Position numbers and translations under genes: made by a program. From an uncultured Bacteroidales bacterium (GTDB taxonomy: Bacteria; Bacteroidota; Bacteroidia; Bacteroidales; UBA932), in contig CALUUA010000011.1 in assembly GCA_944323845.1 (NCBI GenBank), forward strand, positions 1-64,000: a stretch of DNA of 64,000 bases. Reading direction: 5' to 3'. Within the stretch, counting starts at the first letter, position 1; each line of letters begins with the position of its first letter. This document shows, one piece after another, positions 18,415-27,869 of the stretch. The notes under the pieces are model-generated. The model was not told the origin of the DNA. It made no database searches and saw only the letters and a list, made by a program, of their open reading frames with translations.

Positions 18415-18633
18415 TTATTTTCTTTCAGGCAGCTGCCGAAGCGTCGTGTGCCTGTCGGCCCATGAACTGAAAGTCGGCTTTATCGTGAGTACGAAACTTT
18501 CCTGATCGTGGACTATTCCGCAGGCTTCCATCTGCAGCGCCATGGCTATGGCTGCATATGTCTCTCCGGCGAGAGTCTGTTCCATGGCTCTTGCCAGCAT
18601 GCCTGCCTTTTCCGGTGTCATGAGATTGTCCAT
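18415..18633 (-). CDS. small protein of the methylmalonyl-CoA decarboxylase locus, function unknown
   Basis: A 72-residue soluble protein (MDNLMTPEKAGMLARAMEQT) that starts two bases after mmdA and ends 23 bases before the biotin carrier. I recognise small genes in this place in other Bacteroidales loci, but no named domain. It lacks a membrane helix, so it is not a normal gamma subunit (OadG-like) of the sodium pump decarboxylases. Tight spacing suggests it belongs to the enzyme complex, perhaps as an assembly or linker subunit; that is inference. Confidence 0.6.
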   Translation of the reverse strand: MDNLMTPEKAGMLARAMEQTLAGETYAAIAMALQMEACGIVHDQESFVLTIKPTFSSWADRHTTLRQLPERK

Positions 18634-18635
18634 AA

Positions 18636-20198
18636 TTACATAGGAAGATTATCGTGTTTCTTGGCCGGATTGGTCACTTTCTTGTTAGCCAGCTGTTCGA
18701 GGGCCCTGATGACGCGGAACCTTGTATTTCTCGGCTCAATGACATCGTCTATGTAACCGTAGCTGGCTGCCTGATACGGATTGCAGAAGAGGTCGTTGTA
18801 TTCCTTTTTCTTTTCCTCGGCCACCTTCGCCTTTTCTTCAGGGTCTTCGATGGCCTTTATCTCTTTCGAGTAAAGAATTTCCACGGCCCCGTCCGCACCC
18901 ATGACGGCGATGTTGGCAGATGGCCAAGCATAGTTGATGTCTCCACGCAGCTGCTTGCAGCTCATCACGATATGTGATCCGCCGTATGATTTTCTGAGTG
19001 TTACGGTCACTTTCGGCACAGTGGCCTCACCGTAGGCATAAAGCAGTTTGGCTCCGTTCACGATGATTCCGCCGTACTCCTGCTGTGTTCCGCAGAGGAA
19101 GCCCGGTACATCCACGAGAGTGACAAGCGGGATGTTGAAGGCATCGCAGAATCTTACGAAACGTGCAGCCTTGCGTGAGGCGTTTATGTCGAGTACGCCC
19201 GCCAGTATCTTAGGCTGGTTGGCTACGATGCCGACAGACTTGCCGTTCATTCTGGCGAAGCCTATTATGATGTTCTTAGCCCAGTTCTTGTGTATTTCCA
19301 GGAACTTGCCGTCATCCACGATGCTCCCGATCACCTGATACATGTCGTAGGCCTTGTTCGGGTTGTCAGGAATGATGTCGTTCAGCAAGTCATCTACCCT
19401 GTTTACAGGGTCATCGGTAGGGACATATGGAGGTTCTTCCATATTGTTCTGAGGTATGTAGCTGAGGATTTCCTTGATGATCCTGAGCCCTTCCTCCTCA
19501 TCTTCGGCGGCAAAATGCGCCACACCGCTCTTGGTCGCGTGTACGCTAGCTCCTCCGAGCTCCTCCTGCGATACTACTTCTCCGGTGACGCTCTTTACTA
19601 CTGCCGGTCCGGTAAGGAACATGTATGAAGTGTTCTTTACCATGATATTGAAGTCTGTAAGGGCCGGAGAATACACTGCACCGCCGGCGCAAGGCCCGAA
19701 AATGCCTGAAATCTGAGGGACGACTCCCGATGACATGATGTTCCTCTGGAAAATCTCGCCGAAACCTGCCAGTGCGCAGATACCTTCCTGTATGCGGGCT
19801 CCGCCGGAATCATTCAGACCAATGCAAGGCGCTCCGTTCTTCATGGCCATGTCCATGACCTTGCAGATTTTCTGCGCCATGGTCTCGGAGAGTGAACCTC
19901 CGGAAACCGTGAAATCCTGCGCGAATACGTAGACAAGGCGGCCGTCTATGGTTCCCTGTCCGGTAACTACGCCGTCACCGTCATATTTGGTCTTCTCCAT
20001 GCCGAAGTTGGTGCAGCGGTGCTGCACGAACATGTCGAATTCTTCGAAACTGCCCTCGTCGAGAAGCTTCGCTATCCTTTCTCTGGCTGTGAACTTGCCT
20101 TTGGCGTGCTGGGCGTCAATCCTTTTCTGTCCGCCGCCCATGCGGGCCTTGGCCCTGCGGTCTACAAGTTCCTTGATTTTTTCCTGTTGTATGCTCAT
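18636..20198 (-). CDS. mmdA: methylmalonyl-CoA decarboxylase alpha subunit / acyl-CoA carboxyltransferase
   Basis: Carboxyltransferase that moves CO2 between (S)-methylmalonyl-CoA and biotin, giving propionyl-CoA in the succinate-propionate route. The 520 residues contain the two crotonase-like halves of the family: N-terminal [24 protein letters not shown] with the oxyanion glycines, and C-terminal [33 protein letters not shown] and [18 protein letters not shown]. Length fits MmdA/PccB. It is 51 bases after yebC. No beta subunit (membrane decarboxylase) lies in this window, so the sodium pump part must be elsewhere or the enzyme works as a propionyl-CoA carboxylase. Confidence 0.9.
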   Translation of the reverse strand: MSIQQEKIKELVDRRAKARMGGGQKRIDAQHAKGKFTARERIAKLLDEGSFEEFDMFVQHRCTNFGMEKTKYDGDGVVTGQGTIDGRLVYVFAQDFTVSGGSLSETMAQKICKVMDMAMKNGAPCIGLNDSGGARIQEGICALAGFGEIFQRNIMSSGVVPQISGIFGPCAGGAVYSPALTDFNIMVKNTSYMFLTGPAVVKSVTGEVVSQEELGGASVHATKSGVAHFAAEDEEEGLRIIKEILSYIPQNNMEEPPYVPTDDPVNRVDDLLNDIIPDNPNKAYDMYQVIGSIVDDGKFLEIHKNWAKNIIIGFARMNGKSVGIVANQPKILAGVLDINASRKAARFVRFCDAFNIPLVTLVDVPGFLCGTQQEYGGIIVNGAKLLYAYGEATVPKVTVTLRKSYGGSHIVMSCKQLRGDINYAWPSANIAVMGADGAVEILYSKEIKAIEDPEEKAKVAEEKKKEYNDLFCNPYQAASYGYIDDVIEPRNTRFRVIRALEQLANKKVTNPAKKHDNLPM

Positions 20199-20249
20199 AC
20201 TTCTGCTAAACTGAAATAGATAATTTTCTGACTGGAAACGCCGGCTGTC

Positions 20250-20993
20250 TTATTCGCCGTCTTCCATTTTCATTGTATGATAGACATTCTGGACATCATC
20301 GTCTTCTTCGATTCTTTCTATCAGCTTCTCAAGTTCCGCGCGCTGGTCGGCAGGCAGTTCCTTGAGCTCGACATTCGGAATCCTTACGAATTCTCCAGAC
20401 AGGAGTTCGTATCCGTTGTCTTCGATATATTTCTGGATGCTGTTGAATGCCGTATATTCTCCATAAATGACTATGGTCTTGTTGTCATCTTCATCTACTT
20501 CCTCGAAAACTTCTTCTGCGCCGTAGTCTATGAGATCCAGTTCGAGTTCCTCCATGTCCACCGGTTTGTCGCTCTTTATCCTGAAGACGCATTTATGATC
20601 GAACATGTATTCAGTGCTGCCTGATGTGCCGAGAGAGCCGCCGCTCTTGGTGAAATATGAACGGATGTTGGCTACAGTGCGGTTGTTGTTGTCGGTAGCG
20701 GCTTCGATAAGGAAAGCGATTCCGTGCGGACCGTATCCTTCGAAGTTGACTTCCTTGTAGTCGCTCTGATCCTTGTCGCTGGCTCTCTTGATGGCCCTCT
20801 CGATATTGTCTTTCGGCATGTTCTCGCTGCGGGCAGTCTGGAGCAGAGCCCTCAGACGCGGATTTCCCGTGACATCGGGACCTCCCTGCTTTACGGCGAT
20901 GGTGATTTCCTTTCCTATTTTGGTGAAGACACGGGCCATGTGTCCCCAACGCTTGAATTTTCTTTCTTTTCTGAATTCAAAAGCTCTTCCCAT
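20250..20993 (-). CDS. yebC: YebC/PmpR family protein
   Basis: Three-domain protein of the YebC family, which was long annotated as a transcription regulator and which more recent work links to translation of difficult proline stretches. The 247 residues open with the RKERKFKRWGHMARVFTKIGKEI segment and include NMPKDNIERAIKRA and FEGYGPHGIAFLIEAATDNNNRTVANIRSYFTKSGGSLG, all diagnostic. It lies 18 bases after the TPR gene and before mmdA. Whether this one acts on DNA or at the ribosome cannot be told here. Confidence 0.92.
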   Translation of the reverse strand: MGRAFEFRKERKFKRWGHMARVFTKIGKEITIAVKQGGPDVTGNPRLRALLQTARSENMPKDNIERAIKRASDKDQSDYKEVNFEGYGPHGIAFLIEAATDNNNRTVANIRSYFTKSGGSLGTSGSTEYMFDHKCVFRIKSDKPVDMEELELDLIDYGAEEVFEEVDEDDNKTIVIYGEYTAFNSIQKYIEDNGYELLSGEFVRIPNVELKELPADQRAELEKLIERIEEDDDVQNVYHTMKMEDGE

Positions 20994-21011
20994 ATATAAA
21001 TATTTGAGTCC

Positions 21012-21686
21012 TTATTTGCCTGATACGGTTTCAGCCCTGGTGATGTATTTGTCGATATCCATGGCTTCCATTGACATAGGATAGTCGTCCTTTATGGTCT
21101 TGTATGCCTTGAGGGCGCCGGCGTAATCGCCTGAAGCCTCGCAGGCTACCCCTTCCTTGAGAAGATAAGTGGCGGCAAAGACATTGTCCGCTGCGGCAGC
21201 GGCCTTTTTGAAGTAAGTCACGGCGGTCTGGTAGTCGTTCAGTCCGGCATAGGCATCGCCAATGCAGGCGAGAGCCCTGGCCTTCAGTATCTTGTCAGTG
21301 CCGTTGTAGCGTTTGAGATAGCTGATGGCTTCGTTCCAGTTCCCCAGATTGAGTTCGCATATGCCGGCATACAGGTACACTGACTTGCCTGCCTTGCTGC
21401 CGTACTGGTCTATTACCTGAGTGAAGCCGAGGACGTTGCCGTCGCCATTGAGCGCAAGCTCATACTCGCCGTTGCGGAAATTGGCTTCGGCCGGGAACAT
21501 CTGGGCGAGAGCCTCCTGCCGGGCAGGGAGATAGCCGTATTTGTGGTAAATGAAAATCCCCGCGCAGGCTATGATGATCACGGCGATGACGGTCAGGATG
21601 ATTTTCCTGTTGCTTGAAAAGAACAGTTCCGTCCTGGAGACTGCCTCTGCGACAGAAGTGTTTTTCTCGATGTTTTCTTTAGACAT
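21012..21686 (-). CDS. membrane-anchored tetratricopeptide repeat protein
   Basis: The 224-residue protein has a short charged N-terminus, one membrane helix at about residues 28 to 48 (KIILTVIAVIIIACAGIFIYH), and then four or so TPR-like helix pairs (for example LNLGNWNEAISYLKRYNG, ALACIGDAYAGLNDYQTAVTYFKKA, SGDYAGALKAYKTIKDDYP). The layout resembles YfgM and other anchored periplasmic TPR proteins of Bacteroidota, which act as adaptors, but no partner is known here. It is first in the TPR-yebC-mmdA operon and is divergent from recF, with its own TAAATTTG box at 21762. Confidence 0.75.
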   Translation of the reverse strand: MSKENIEKNTSVAEAVSRTELFFSSNRKIILTVIAVIIIACAGIFIYHKYGYLPARQEALAQMFPAEANFRNGEYELALNGDGNVLGFTQVIDQYGSKAGKSVYLYAGICELNLGNWNEAISYLKRYNGTDKILKARALACIGDAYAGLNDYQTAVTYFKKAAAAADNVFAATYLLKEGVACEASGDYAGALKAYKTIKDDYPMSMEAMDIDKYITRAETVSGK

Positions 21687-21761
21687 ATCTTGTAACTTTT
21701 AAAATTTTGCGGTCGCGGAATCCCGTGTCTCCGATATCGCGGAAGACTGCGGAACAGCGCG

Positions 21762-21769
21762 CAAATTTA
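21762..21769 (-). promoter_or_regulatory. promoter -7 box of the TPR-yebC-mmdA operon
   Basis: Leftward TAAATTTG matches TAnnTTTG in the divergent region between the TPR gene and recF. Confidence 0.45.
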
Positions 21770-21812
21770 TAAAAAAATGTATTAATCCACAATTATATTT
21801 CTCTTAATTGGC

Positions 21813-21820
21813 TATCTTTG
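21813..21820 (+). promoter_or_regulatory. recF promoter, -7 box
   Basis: TATCTTTG matches TAnnTTTG and lies 35 bases before the recF start in an AT-rich divergent region. Confidence 0.5.
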
Positions 21821-21855
21821 TCAGGTCATGACAAAACCGACATCACCTGACGACC

Positions 21856-22953
21856 ATGCCTGTACTGGAGAAAATAGTAATATCTGATTTCAGGAACATA
21901 GAGTTCCAGGAACTGTTTTTTTCGCCTAATGTAAACTGCATATCCGGCAATAACGGGGAAGGGAAGACGAACCTGCTCGATGCCATCCACTATCTGTCGA
22001 TGGCAAGAAGCGCGTTTGCCTCTTCCGACCGCTATAATTTCCGGTACGGGGCGGACGGATTTTCGATAGGCGGGACATTCCTTATGCAGAACGGTACGGA
22101 AAGCCGTTTTTCCTGCAGTGTCAAGGCCGGCGGCGAAAAGAAGTTCCGGCGGGATGACAAGCCTTATTCAAAGGTGTCGGAGCATGTCGGCGTCCTGCCT
22201 GTGGTCATGGTTTCCCCGGCAGACATCTCTCTGGTGAGCGAGTCCGGAGAGGAACGCCGCAGATTCATGAATTCGGTGCTTTCCCAGATGGACAGGGAGT
22301 ACCTGTATTCGCTTCAGCAGTACAACAGGCTTCTGGCCCAGAGAAATACCCTGCTTAAAACGCAGAATCCCGATCCTGCGCTTTTCGAGGTGATTGATGC
22401 CGGTATGGAGAAAGTGTCCGGCCCCTTGATATCGGCCAGAAAGAAGCTGGCGGAGGACATACTTCCGGCCGTGTCACGATACTATGGCATTTTATCCTCA
22501 GGGAAAGAGACGGTCAGCATCGGATACCGTTCCGAACTTCTGGACGATAGCCTGACTGAACTGTTCAGACGCAATGCCGCCAGAGATACCGCCCTCAAAT
22601 ACACGGCCTCGGGGATACACAGGGACGATCTGATCTTCACTATCGACGGTCATCCTATCAGGAGGTGCGGGTCGCAGGGGCAGCAGAAGTCATTTCTTGT
22701 AGCCTTGAAATTCGCGCAATACGAAATAATGAAGGCTAATTACGGTTTTGCCCCTATGCTGCTTCTGGACGACGTGTTCGACAAACTTGACATGACCCGC
22801 ATATCGAACCTGCTGTCAGTGGTGGCCGGAAACGAATTCGGCCAGATATTCATTACAGACAGCAACAAGGTCAGGATGGAAAGCATAGTAGATGCGATAA
22901 CGGCCGACAGGGCCTATTTCGAGGCGACAGGAGGCGTATTCAGACGCATATGA
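21856..22953 (+). CDS. recF: DNA replication and repair protein RecF
   Basis: SMC-like ATPase that helps load RecA at gaps and stalled forks. The 365 residues carry Walker A GNNGEGKTNL (31 to 40), the ABC-type signature region RRCGSQGQQKSFLVALK near residue 275 and Walker B MLLLDDVFDKLD near 302 to 313. The first residues (MPVLEKIVISDFRNIE) are typical of RecF. It overlaps the next gene by four bases (ATGA) and starts a rightward group of four genes, with a good promoter box at 21813. Confidence 0.96.
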   Translation: MPVLEKIVISDFRNIEFQELFFSPNVNCISGNNGEGKTNLLDAIHYLSMARSAFASSDRYNFRYGADGFSIGGTFLMQNGTESRFSCSVKAGGEKKFRRDDKPYSKVSEHVGVLPVVMVSPADISLVSESGEERRRFMNSVLSQMDREYLYSLQQYNRLLAQRNTLLKTQNPDPALFEVIDAGMEKVSGPLISARKKLAEDILPAVSRYYGILSSGKETVSIGYRSELLDDSLTELFRRNAARDTALKYTASGIHRDDLIFTIDGHPIRRCGSQGQQKSFLVALKFAQYEIMKANYGFAPMLLLDDVFDKLDMTRISNLLSVVAGNEFGQIFITDSNKVRMESIVDAITADRAYFEATGGVFRRI

Positions 22954-23276
22954 GCAGACTTTCGCGAAAAGAACCGATGACCATGGGACAGGCCATCCAG
23001 GAGTATGTCCGGCAAATGAAGATTGCCGCCGGGCTCAATGAACAGCTGATTTATGCCGCCTGGGATGCCGTTTCCGGAGCCTCGGCCTACACTGTCTCGA
23101 AATATCTGAAAAACGGGACCCTGTATTGCTCTTTGAGTTCGTCAGTGGTCCGCAGCCGCCTCTATCCCGTTAAGGATGAGCTTCTCTCGAAGCTCAATGC
23201 GTATCTGAAGGAGGACAGCCTGTTCGTTCCGGATGACCCGAGGGTGGGGTTTGTCAGGCAGCTTGTGCTGCAATAG
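22950..23276 (+). CDS. DUF721 (DciA-like) protein
   Basis: The 108-residue protein belongs to the DUF721 group by its central pattern (AAWDAVSGASAYTVSKYLKNGTLYCSLSSSVVRSRL), a small KH-like fold. DciA proteins with this domain load or assist the replicative helicase in bacteria that lack DnaC. Overlap with recF (ATGA) puts it in a replication-linked unit, in keeping with that role. It is short and has the domain only, without the long C-terminal tail of some DciA. Confidence 0.8.
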   Translation: MSRLSRKEPMTMGQAIQEYVRQMKIAAGLNEQLIYAAWDAVSGASAYTVSKYLKNGTLYCSLSSSVVRSRLYPVKDELLSKLNAYLKEDSLFVPDDPRVGFVRQLVLQ

Positions 23277-23299
23277 TCCGGTCAGGACTGTAAAAGAGA

Positions 23300-24352
23300 A
23301 TGCCTATGGACAGAAAGATAAAAATAGTAGCCGACAGCAACGTGCCTTTTCTGAAAGGTGTGTTCGAACCATATGCAGATGTAACCTATCTGGACGGTAT
23401 GTCTATCGGCCCGGAAGATGTCAGGGATGCGGATGCCCTTATCATCAGGACCAGAACCAGATGCGACGAGGCCCTGCTCGGAGGCTCGCGGATATCCATG
23501 ATAGCGACGGCGACCATCGGTACGGACCATATTGATGCAGCTTACTGCAATTCAAGAGGGATTGAAGTCCATAATTCGCAGGGCTGCAATGCCGGCGGAG
23601 TGATGCAGTATGTATTCTCCGCCCTTTACGGTACGGCTTCGCGCAAGTCCATCAGACTGGAGCATCCGGTAATGGGCATAGTCGGCGTCGGAAATGTCGG
23701 CAGAAAAGTCGAGCACATGGCAAGGTATCTCGGATTCGAAGTGCTACGCTGCGATCCTCCGAGGGCGGAGAAGGAAGGCCCGGAGGGTTTCTGTTCTCTG
23801 GAGTACCTTCTGTCCCGTTCCAATATTGTCACCCTTCACACTCCGCTGGACGAGACGACCAGAAATATGGCCGATGCCGATTTTTTCGGCCTCATGCGTC
23901 CGGGGTCGTTTTTCATAAATGCCGCCAGAGGCGAGGTAGTGGATGAGGCTGCTCTGATGGAGGCCATGCCCAAACTCGGGCCGGTGATTATTGACACATG
24001 GAACCATGAACCTGACATTAATCTGGAACTGATGGATATGGTGGATATCGCCACCCCTCACATAGCCGGTTATTCATATCAGGGAAAACTTAACGGCACG
24101 GCTTCCGCCGTACAGGCTGTGGCGAGGCATTTCGGCATTGCCGGACTCTATGATTTCTATCCGGAATATGACGAGAGGGAGCACGCTCCTGTCCATCTTG
24201 ACCTGAAAGGTAAGAATCAAGGCGAAATTACTTCGGTTTTTCAGTATAATTATCCTATATTTACAGATGATTTCATGTTCAGGATGGCTCCGGAGAATTT
24301 CGAGAAGATGCGTTCAGGGTACAAATACCGCCGTGAGATATACGTGGACTGA
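23300..24352 (+). CDS. pdxB: 4-phosphoerythronate dehydrogenase
   Basis: NAD-dependent enzyme of pyridoxal 5'-phosphate synthesis, oxidising 4-phosphoerythronate. The 350 residues align with PdxB throughout: ATATIGTDHIDAAYC near residue 71, the Rossmann motif GIVGVGNVGRKVE near 120, DPPRAEKEG near 150, LHTPLDETTRN, FFINAARGEVVDEAAL with the catalytic Arg, and IAGYSYQGKLNGTASAVQA, followed by the PdxB dimerisation tail. Two ATG codons lie six bases apart (23300 and 23306); either may be used. It is 23 bases after the DUF721 gene. Confidence 0.93.
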   Translation: MPMDRKIKIVADSNVPFLKGVFEPYADVTYLDGMSIGPEDVRDADALIIRTRTRCDEALLGGSRISMIATATIGTDHIDAAYCNSRGIEVHNSQGCNAGGVMQYVFSALYGTASRKSIRLEHPVMGIVGVGNVGRKVEHMARYLGFEVLRCDPPRAEKEGPEGFCSLEYLLSRSNIVTLHTPLDETTRNMADADFFGLMRPGSFFINAARGEVVDEAALMEAMPKLGPVIIDTWNHEPDINLELMDMVDIATPHIAGYSYQGKLNGTASAVQAVARHFGIAGLYDFYPEYDEREHAPVHLDLKGKNQGEITSVFQYNYPIFTDDFMFRMAPENFEKMRSGYKYRREIYVD

Positions 24353-24400
24353 AAGGATGACGACACATAATTGCAATAATAACAGCTAAAACCGTGAAAT

Positions 24401-25981
24401 ATGTTCAACAAAGATGACATCAGGCAGATCGAGTCCAGAGGCTCGTCTCCAGCTTCCGCCATGGCGCAGGTGGAACTTTTCAAGAAAGGATTTCCGTGGA
24501 TGAAGATTCTGGCTCCGGCGACTCCGGGAAAGGGCATATGCGTCCTTGATGAAGAGGAGGTCGGAAAGGCTGCCGAATATTACGAAAATGCCCGGATTAA
24601 CGGGAAATGCAAGTTCGTGCCGGCTTCAGGTGCTGCATCCAGAATGTTCAAGGACCTTTTCAGCGGTCTGGACAAGCTGAAAGGGGGCGAGGACGTGCCG
24701 GCAGATTCTCCTGCGGCCAGATTCGTTTCCGCCATCGAGCGTTTCGCATTTTACGACGAGAAGCTTTTCGGAAAGCCGGAAGATACCGCAGAATCCCGCA
24801 AGGATATACTGTCCAAGACTTTGACGGAAGACGGCCTGAACTATGGAGCAAAACCTAAAGGCGTGCTGAAATTCCACAAATATCCCGATGGAGAGGTCAG
24901 GACGGCATTCGCCGAACATCTGGTGGAAGCGCAGAATTATATGCGGAACGCTGACGGTTCCGCCAATATCGTCGTGACAATTTCTCCTGAACACAAACAG
25001 CTTTTCGAGGAGGCGTATGCCGCCGTGAAGGATGAGTTCGAGAAAAGGTACGGGGTGAAATACAATATAACCTTCACTTATCAGGACAAGGCGACAGATA
25101 CCATTGCGGTGGACAAGGACAACAATCCTTTCAGGACAGAGGACGGAAAGCTGCTTTTCCGCCCGGCCGGACACGGAGCCCTCATCTATAATCTGAATAA
25201 TCTTACCGAAGAGCTCGTTTCGATTAAGAACATCGACAACGTGGCCAACGAGAGATTTCTGCCTGTCACCGCCAAATACAAGAAAGTGCTTCTGGGCAAG
25301 GCCGTGGAACTCAGGGACAAGATTTTCGGCTATCTCATGGAACTGGATGCCGTCACCAATGACAATCTTATGGCACAGCCGTACCCGAATATCCCGGGCA
25401 TGAATTCCGTAGGCGCCGACAAGGTTTACCAGAGTACTAAATGCCAGCTTCTGTGCAACGATATCGAGAATTTCCTCCTGAATGAGCTGTGCATCCAGAT
25501 GCCGCAGTCTGACGACTGCAAGACCAGGGTGATGAGACTCAGGGAAAAACTGAACCGCCCTATCAGGGTTTGCGGTATGGTCAAGAATCAGGGAGAACCG
25601 GGCGGCGGTCCTTTCATCATTGCGGAGAAAGACGGTTCCACTTCACTCCAGATACTTGAAGGCGCCCAGATAAACAAGGATGACCTTCAGGCATCGGCGG
25701 CCCTTGCTGCAGCTACCCATTTCAATCCTGTTGACATCGTGTGCTGCCTGCACAACTACAAGGGCGAGAGTTTCGATCTCCTGAAACACGTGGACAACGA
25801 AGCCGGCTTCATCAGTTCGAAGAGCTATCAGGGACGTGAACTCAAGGCTCTTGAGCTTCCTGGTCTGTGGAACGGTTCAATGAGTGACTGGAACACACTT
25901 TTCGTGGAAGTTCCTCTTGAGACTTTCAATCCTGTCAAGGTAGTTCTGGATCTTCTTCGTCCTGCTCATCAGGCAGAGTAG
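24401..25981 (+). CDS. DUF4301 family protein
   Basis: The 526-residue cytosolic protein matches the DUF4301 family as I recall it, a family largely confined to Bacteroidota. Visible features are the N-terminal MFNKDDIRQIESRGSS, a glycine-poor region KFVPASGAASRMFKDLF (about 73 to 90) and KGVLKFHKYPDGEVRTAFAEHLVEA (about 155 to 180), which together resemble a nucleotidyltransferase or sugar-phosphate uridylyltransferase-like fold; that reading is inference. It is 48 bases after pdxB in the same direction and is followed by a long inverted repeat. Confidence 0.8.
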   Translation: MFNKDDIRQIESRGSSPASAMAQVELFKKGFPWMKILAPATPGKGICVLDEEEVGKAAEYYENARINGKCKFVPASGAASRMFKDLFSGLDKLKGGEDVPADSPAARFVSAIERFAFYDEKLFGKPEDTAESRKDILSKTLTEDGLNYGAKPKGVLKFHKYPDGEVRTAFAEHLVEAQNYMRNADGSANIVVTISPEHKQLFEEAYAAVKDEFEKRYGVKYNITFTYQDKATDTIAVDKDNNPFRTEDGKLLFRPAGHGALIYNLNNLTEELVSIKNIDNVANERFLPVTAKYKKVLLGKAVELRDKIFGYLMELDAVTNDNLMAQPYPNIPGMNSVGADKVYQSTKCQLLCNDIENFLLNELCIQMPQSDDCKTRVMRLREKLNRPIRVCGMVKNQGEPGGGPFIIAEKDGSTSLQILEGAQINKDDLQASAALAAATHFNPVDIVCCLHNYKGESFDLLKHVDNEAGFISSKSYQGRELKALELPGLWNGSMSDWNTLFVEVPLETFNPVKVVLDLLRPAHQAE

Positions 25982-25993
25982 CCGTATATGACG

Positions 25994-26060
25994 AGAGAAG
26001 CCGCCCCGAAAGGATGGATTTCAAGCGCAACACGAAAGACCCTTTTGAGCCGGCTTCTCT
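25994..26060 (+). terminator. inverted repeat after the DUF4301 gene
   Basis: AGAGAAGCCG at 25994 to 26003 pairs with CGGCTTCTCT at 26051 to 26060, and the loop is 47 bases long. It lies 12 bases after the stop codon. No strong T-run follows, so termination is only likely. Confidence 0.4.
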
Positions 26061-26126
26061 TGCATGATTTTTGCATTACGCTCCGACCCGTGACTGAAAC
26101 CTGAACCGGTATATAGTCGATACCGG

Positions 26127-26579
26127 ATGAAAACAAAAATGATATTACCGGGCCTGACGGCCTTGGCTATGTCCGTTTTTACCCTTTACTCCTGTTCTCA
26201 GGATGACGGACATGAAGAATTTATGGGGGAAATGGAGATTACCGGCAAGGTGTATGATTATGAAACATCTGCCGGAGTCAGCGATATAAGGGTCATTCTG
26301 TCGTCTTATGAATCCGAGGATCAGTCTTTTTCCGTACCGCTCTCTGAAGATTTCGCTTTTTCTGACAAGTCGGGGTCATTCCGTCTGAAGACAGTGGCCA
26401 TGAGCAAGGGCTGGAAATTCAGGCTTGCGGTCCGTGACGATTTGCAGTCCCGTCCGGGAGGCAGTTATCATATTTCATCCAATTTCGACCCGGTCCTGCA
26501 TGTGGAATTCGACAGGCATTCTCTTGTCGACGGGGTGTTCAGGCTGGACAATATTCCGGTTCCGGTTATTCAGGACTGA
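26127..26579 (+). CDS. putative lipoprotein with carboxypeptidase-regulatory-like domain
   Basis: The 150-residue protein has a signal sequence with a lipobox (VFTLYSCSQDD, Cys at about residue 23), then an acidic stretch and a single beta-sandwich-like domain (ITGKVYDYETSAGVSDIRVILSSY), as in transthyretin-like regulatory domains. It resembles the lipoprotein partner of the Bacteroidota rSAM/lipoprotein systems in size and start, but no radical SAM gene is adjacent, so that link is weak. Its end overlaps the end of the AraC gene on the other strand by 14 bases. Confidence 0.55.
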   Translation: MKTKMILPGLTALAMSVFTLYSCSQDDGHEEFMGEMEITGKVYDYETSAGVSDIRVILSSYESEDQSFSVPLSEDFAFSDKSGSFRLKTVAMSKGWKFRLAVRDDLQSRPGGSYHISSNFDPVLHVEFDRHSLVDGVFRLDNIPVPVIQD

Positions 26580-27735
26580 CATTCAGCCGCCCTTCCGTAT
26601 CTCTCCAGTGTTTTGGCGAACATCCTACTATTCTTGTAAACTGACGGTGGAAATTGGAGCGGTCGCTGAATCCTACCATTTCCCCGATGAAGTTGGTGGA
26701 CGATTTCCTGTCTGACAGAAGCAGGCGTTTCGCATCTTCTATCCTCAGTTCGGTTCTCCATGTCCTGAAATCTTTTCCCAGTACCTGGCTGAAATACTGG
26801 TTCATGAGTTCTTTGTTTACGCCGATTTCCATGGCGATTTCATCCCTGCTCTTGTCGTATTCCCTGTATTTTTTCTTTTCCACCCATTGGTCCAGGGCTT
26901 TCCGGACCATCTCGGACGATGCCGTGGAATCTGTTGCCTGCAGGGCTGGCCTTGTCTTTCTGGCCGGTCTTTTTTTCTTGGAGGATTTTCCGGCCTGACT
27001 GATTGTCCAGTGCCCGAAAGCATCCAGCAGGAGCTTGTGACTTCCGATGAAAGAGATGAAATTGCCGGCGAAATACAGCAGGAAGAGGATGTAGAATCCT
27101 ATGTAGATGAACATGAATCCTCTGAAGAAAATCAGGTACACTATTACGAACATGTCCGTAAGCATGGCCAGAATGAAGCAGAATTTCACCCATTTCAGCT
27201 TGTGCTCCTCATCCTCGTCATAATATTTTTCGAGCATCCGGATGCTGTGCCTGTACCATCTGTCGAAAATGATGATATAATACACGCACATCAGGGCGAA
27301 AAGTACTATGCTGGAGATGAGTACGATGTTCAGAAGATCCCTTTCGCCGTTGAAAAACACTTCTACAAGTCCGATGCTCACGAGGAAGATGGCGAAAAGG
27401 CTGATCAGCAGTTTGCTGAAGTCCACGTATCTGGATCCGAGCAGATTGATCAGCGAGAATGACAAGGTAGTCGTGGAAAAAGCCACATTGATAAGCATGG
27501 TCATGGCCGAAAAGACCTCATAGCCGGCTATATCCTGATGCCAGAGAGTGTACCATGATATGAATGCGCAGAACATATAGCTCAAGGCTACGATGCTTTT
27601 CGCCCTTTTCAGCTTTGTGGCATGTTCTGTCTGCGGCACCTTGATCAGAAGCATTACAATGGCGAGCGATGCTGCAACTATCATCGCTATCCACTGGAAA
27701 AACCTGATGTCATCGAAGGCTAAATGGAATTCCAT
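26566..27735 (-). CDS. membrane-bound AraC-family transcription regulator
   Basis: The first 240 residues of this 389-residue protein hold about six membrane helices (WIAMIVAASLAIVMLLI, IVALSYMFCAFISWYTLW and others). The last 100 residues are an AraC/XylS helix-turn-helix pair (EIGVNKELMNQYFSQVLGKDFRTWRTELRIEDAKRLL, then FIGEMVGFSDRSNFHRQFTRIVGCSPKHWRD). It should sense a signal at the membrane and bind DNA without leaving it. I start at ATG 27735; a TTG 12 codons upstream is less likely, and that stretch holds a small hairpin. Its targets are not evident; the gene ends against the lipoprotein gene. Confidence 0.82.
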   Translation of the reverse strand: MEFHLAFDDIRFFQWIAMIVAASLAIVMLLIKVPQTEHATKLKRAKSIVALSYMFCAFISWYTLWHQDIAGYEVFSAMTMLINVAFSTTTLSFSLINLLGSRYVDFSKLLISLFAIFLVSIGLVEVFFNGERDLLNIVLISSIVLFALMCVYYIIIFDRWYRHSIRMLEKYYDEDEEHKLKWVKFCFILAMLTDMFVIVYLIFFRGFMFIYIGFYILFLLYFAGNFISFIGSHKLLLDAFGHWTISQAGKSSKKKRPARKTRPALQATDSTASSEMVRKALDQWVEKKKYREYDKSRDEIAMEIGVNKELMNQYFSQVLGKDFRTWRTELRIEDAKRLLLSDRKSSTNFIGEMVGFSDRSNFHRQFTRIVGCSPKHWRDTEGRLNVSPE

Positions 27736-27786
27736 CGGAATATTTTTGTGCCGGTATCCCGGCAATGGCAAGAATCTTAATTACAA

Positions 27787-27835
27787 ATGACGACTGAAAA
27801 GGGTATTCTTGAAATCACGCCTTTTCAGTCATCAT
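27787..27835 (-). terminator. intrinsic terminator after the deoxyhypusine-synthase-family gene
   Basis: ATGAcGACTGAAAAGG at 27787 to 27802 pairs with CCTTTTCAGTCaTCAT at 27820 to 27835, 15 pairs with one mismatch and a 17-base loop. The T-tract on the leftward side is weak. Confidence 0.65.
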
Positions 27836-27869
27836 GTCTTTTTTCTTCGGAAAACCTGCGTCCGGATAT

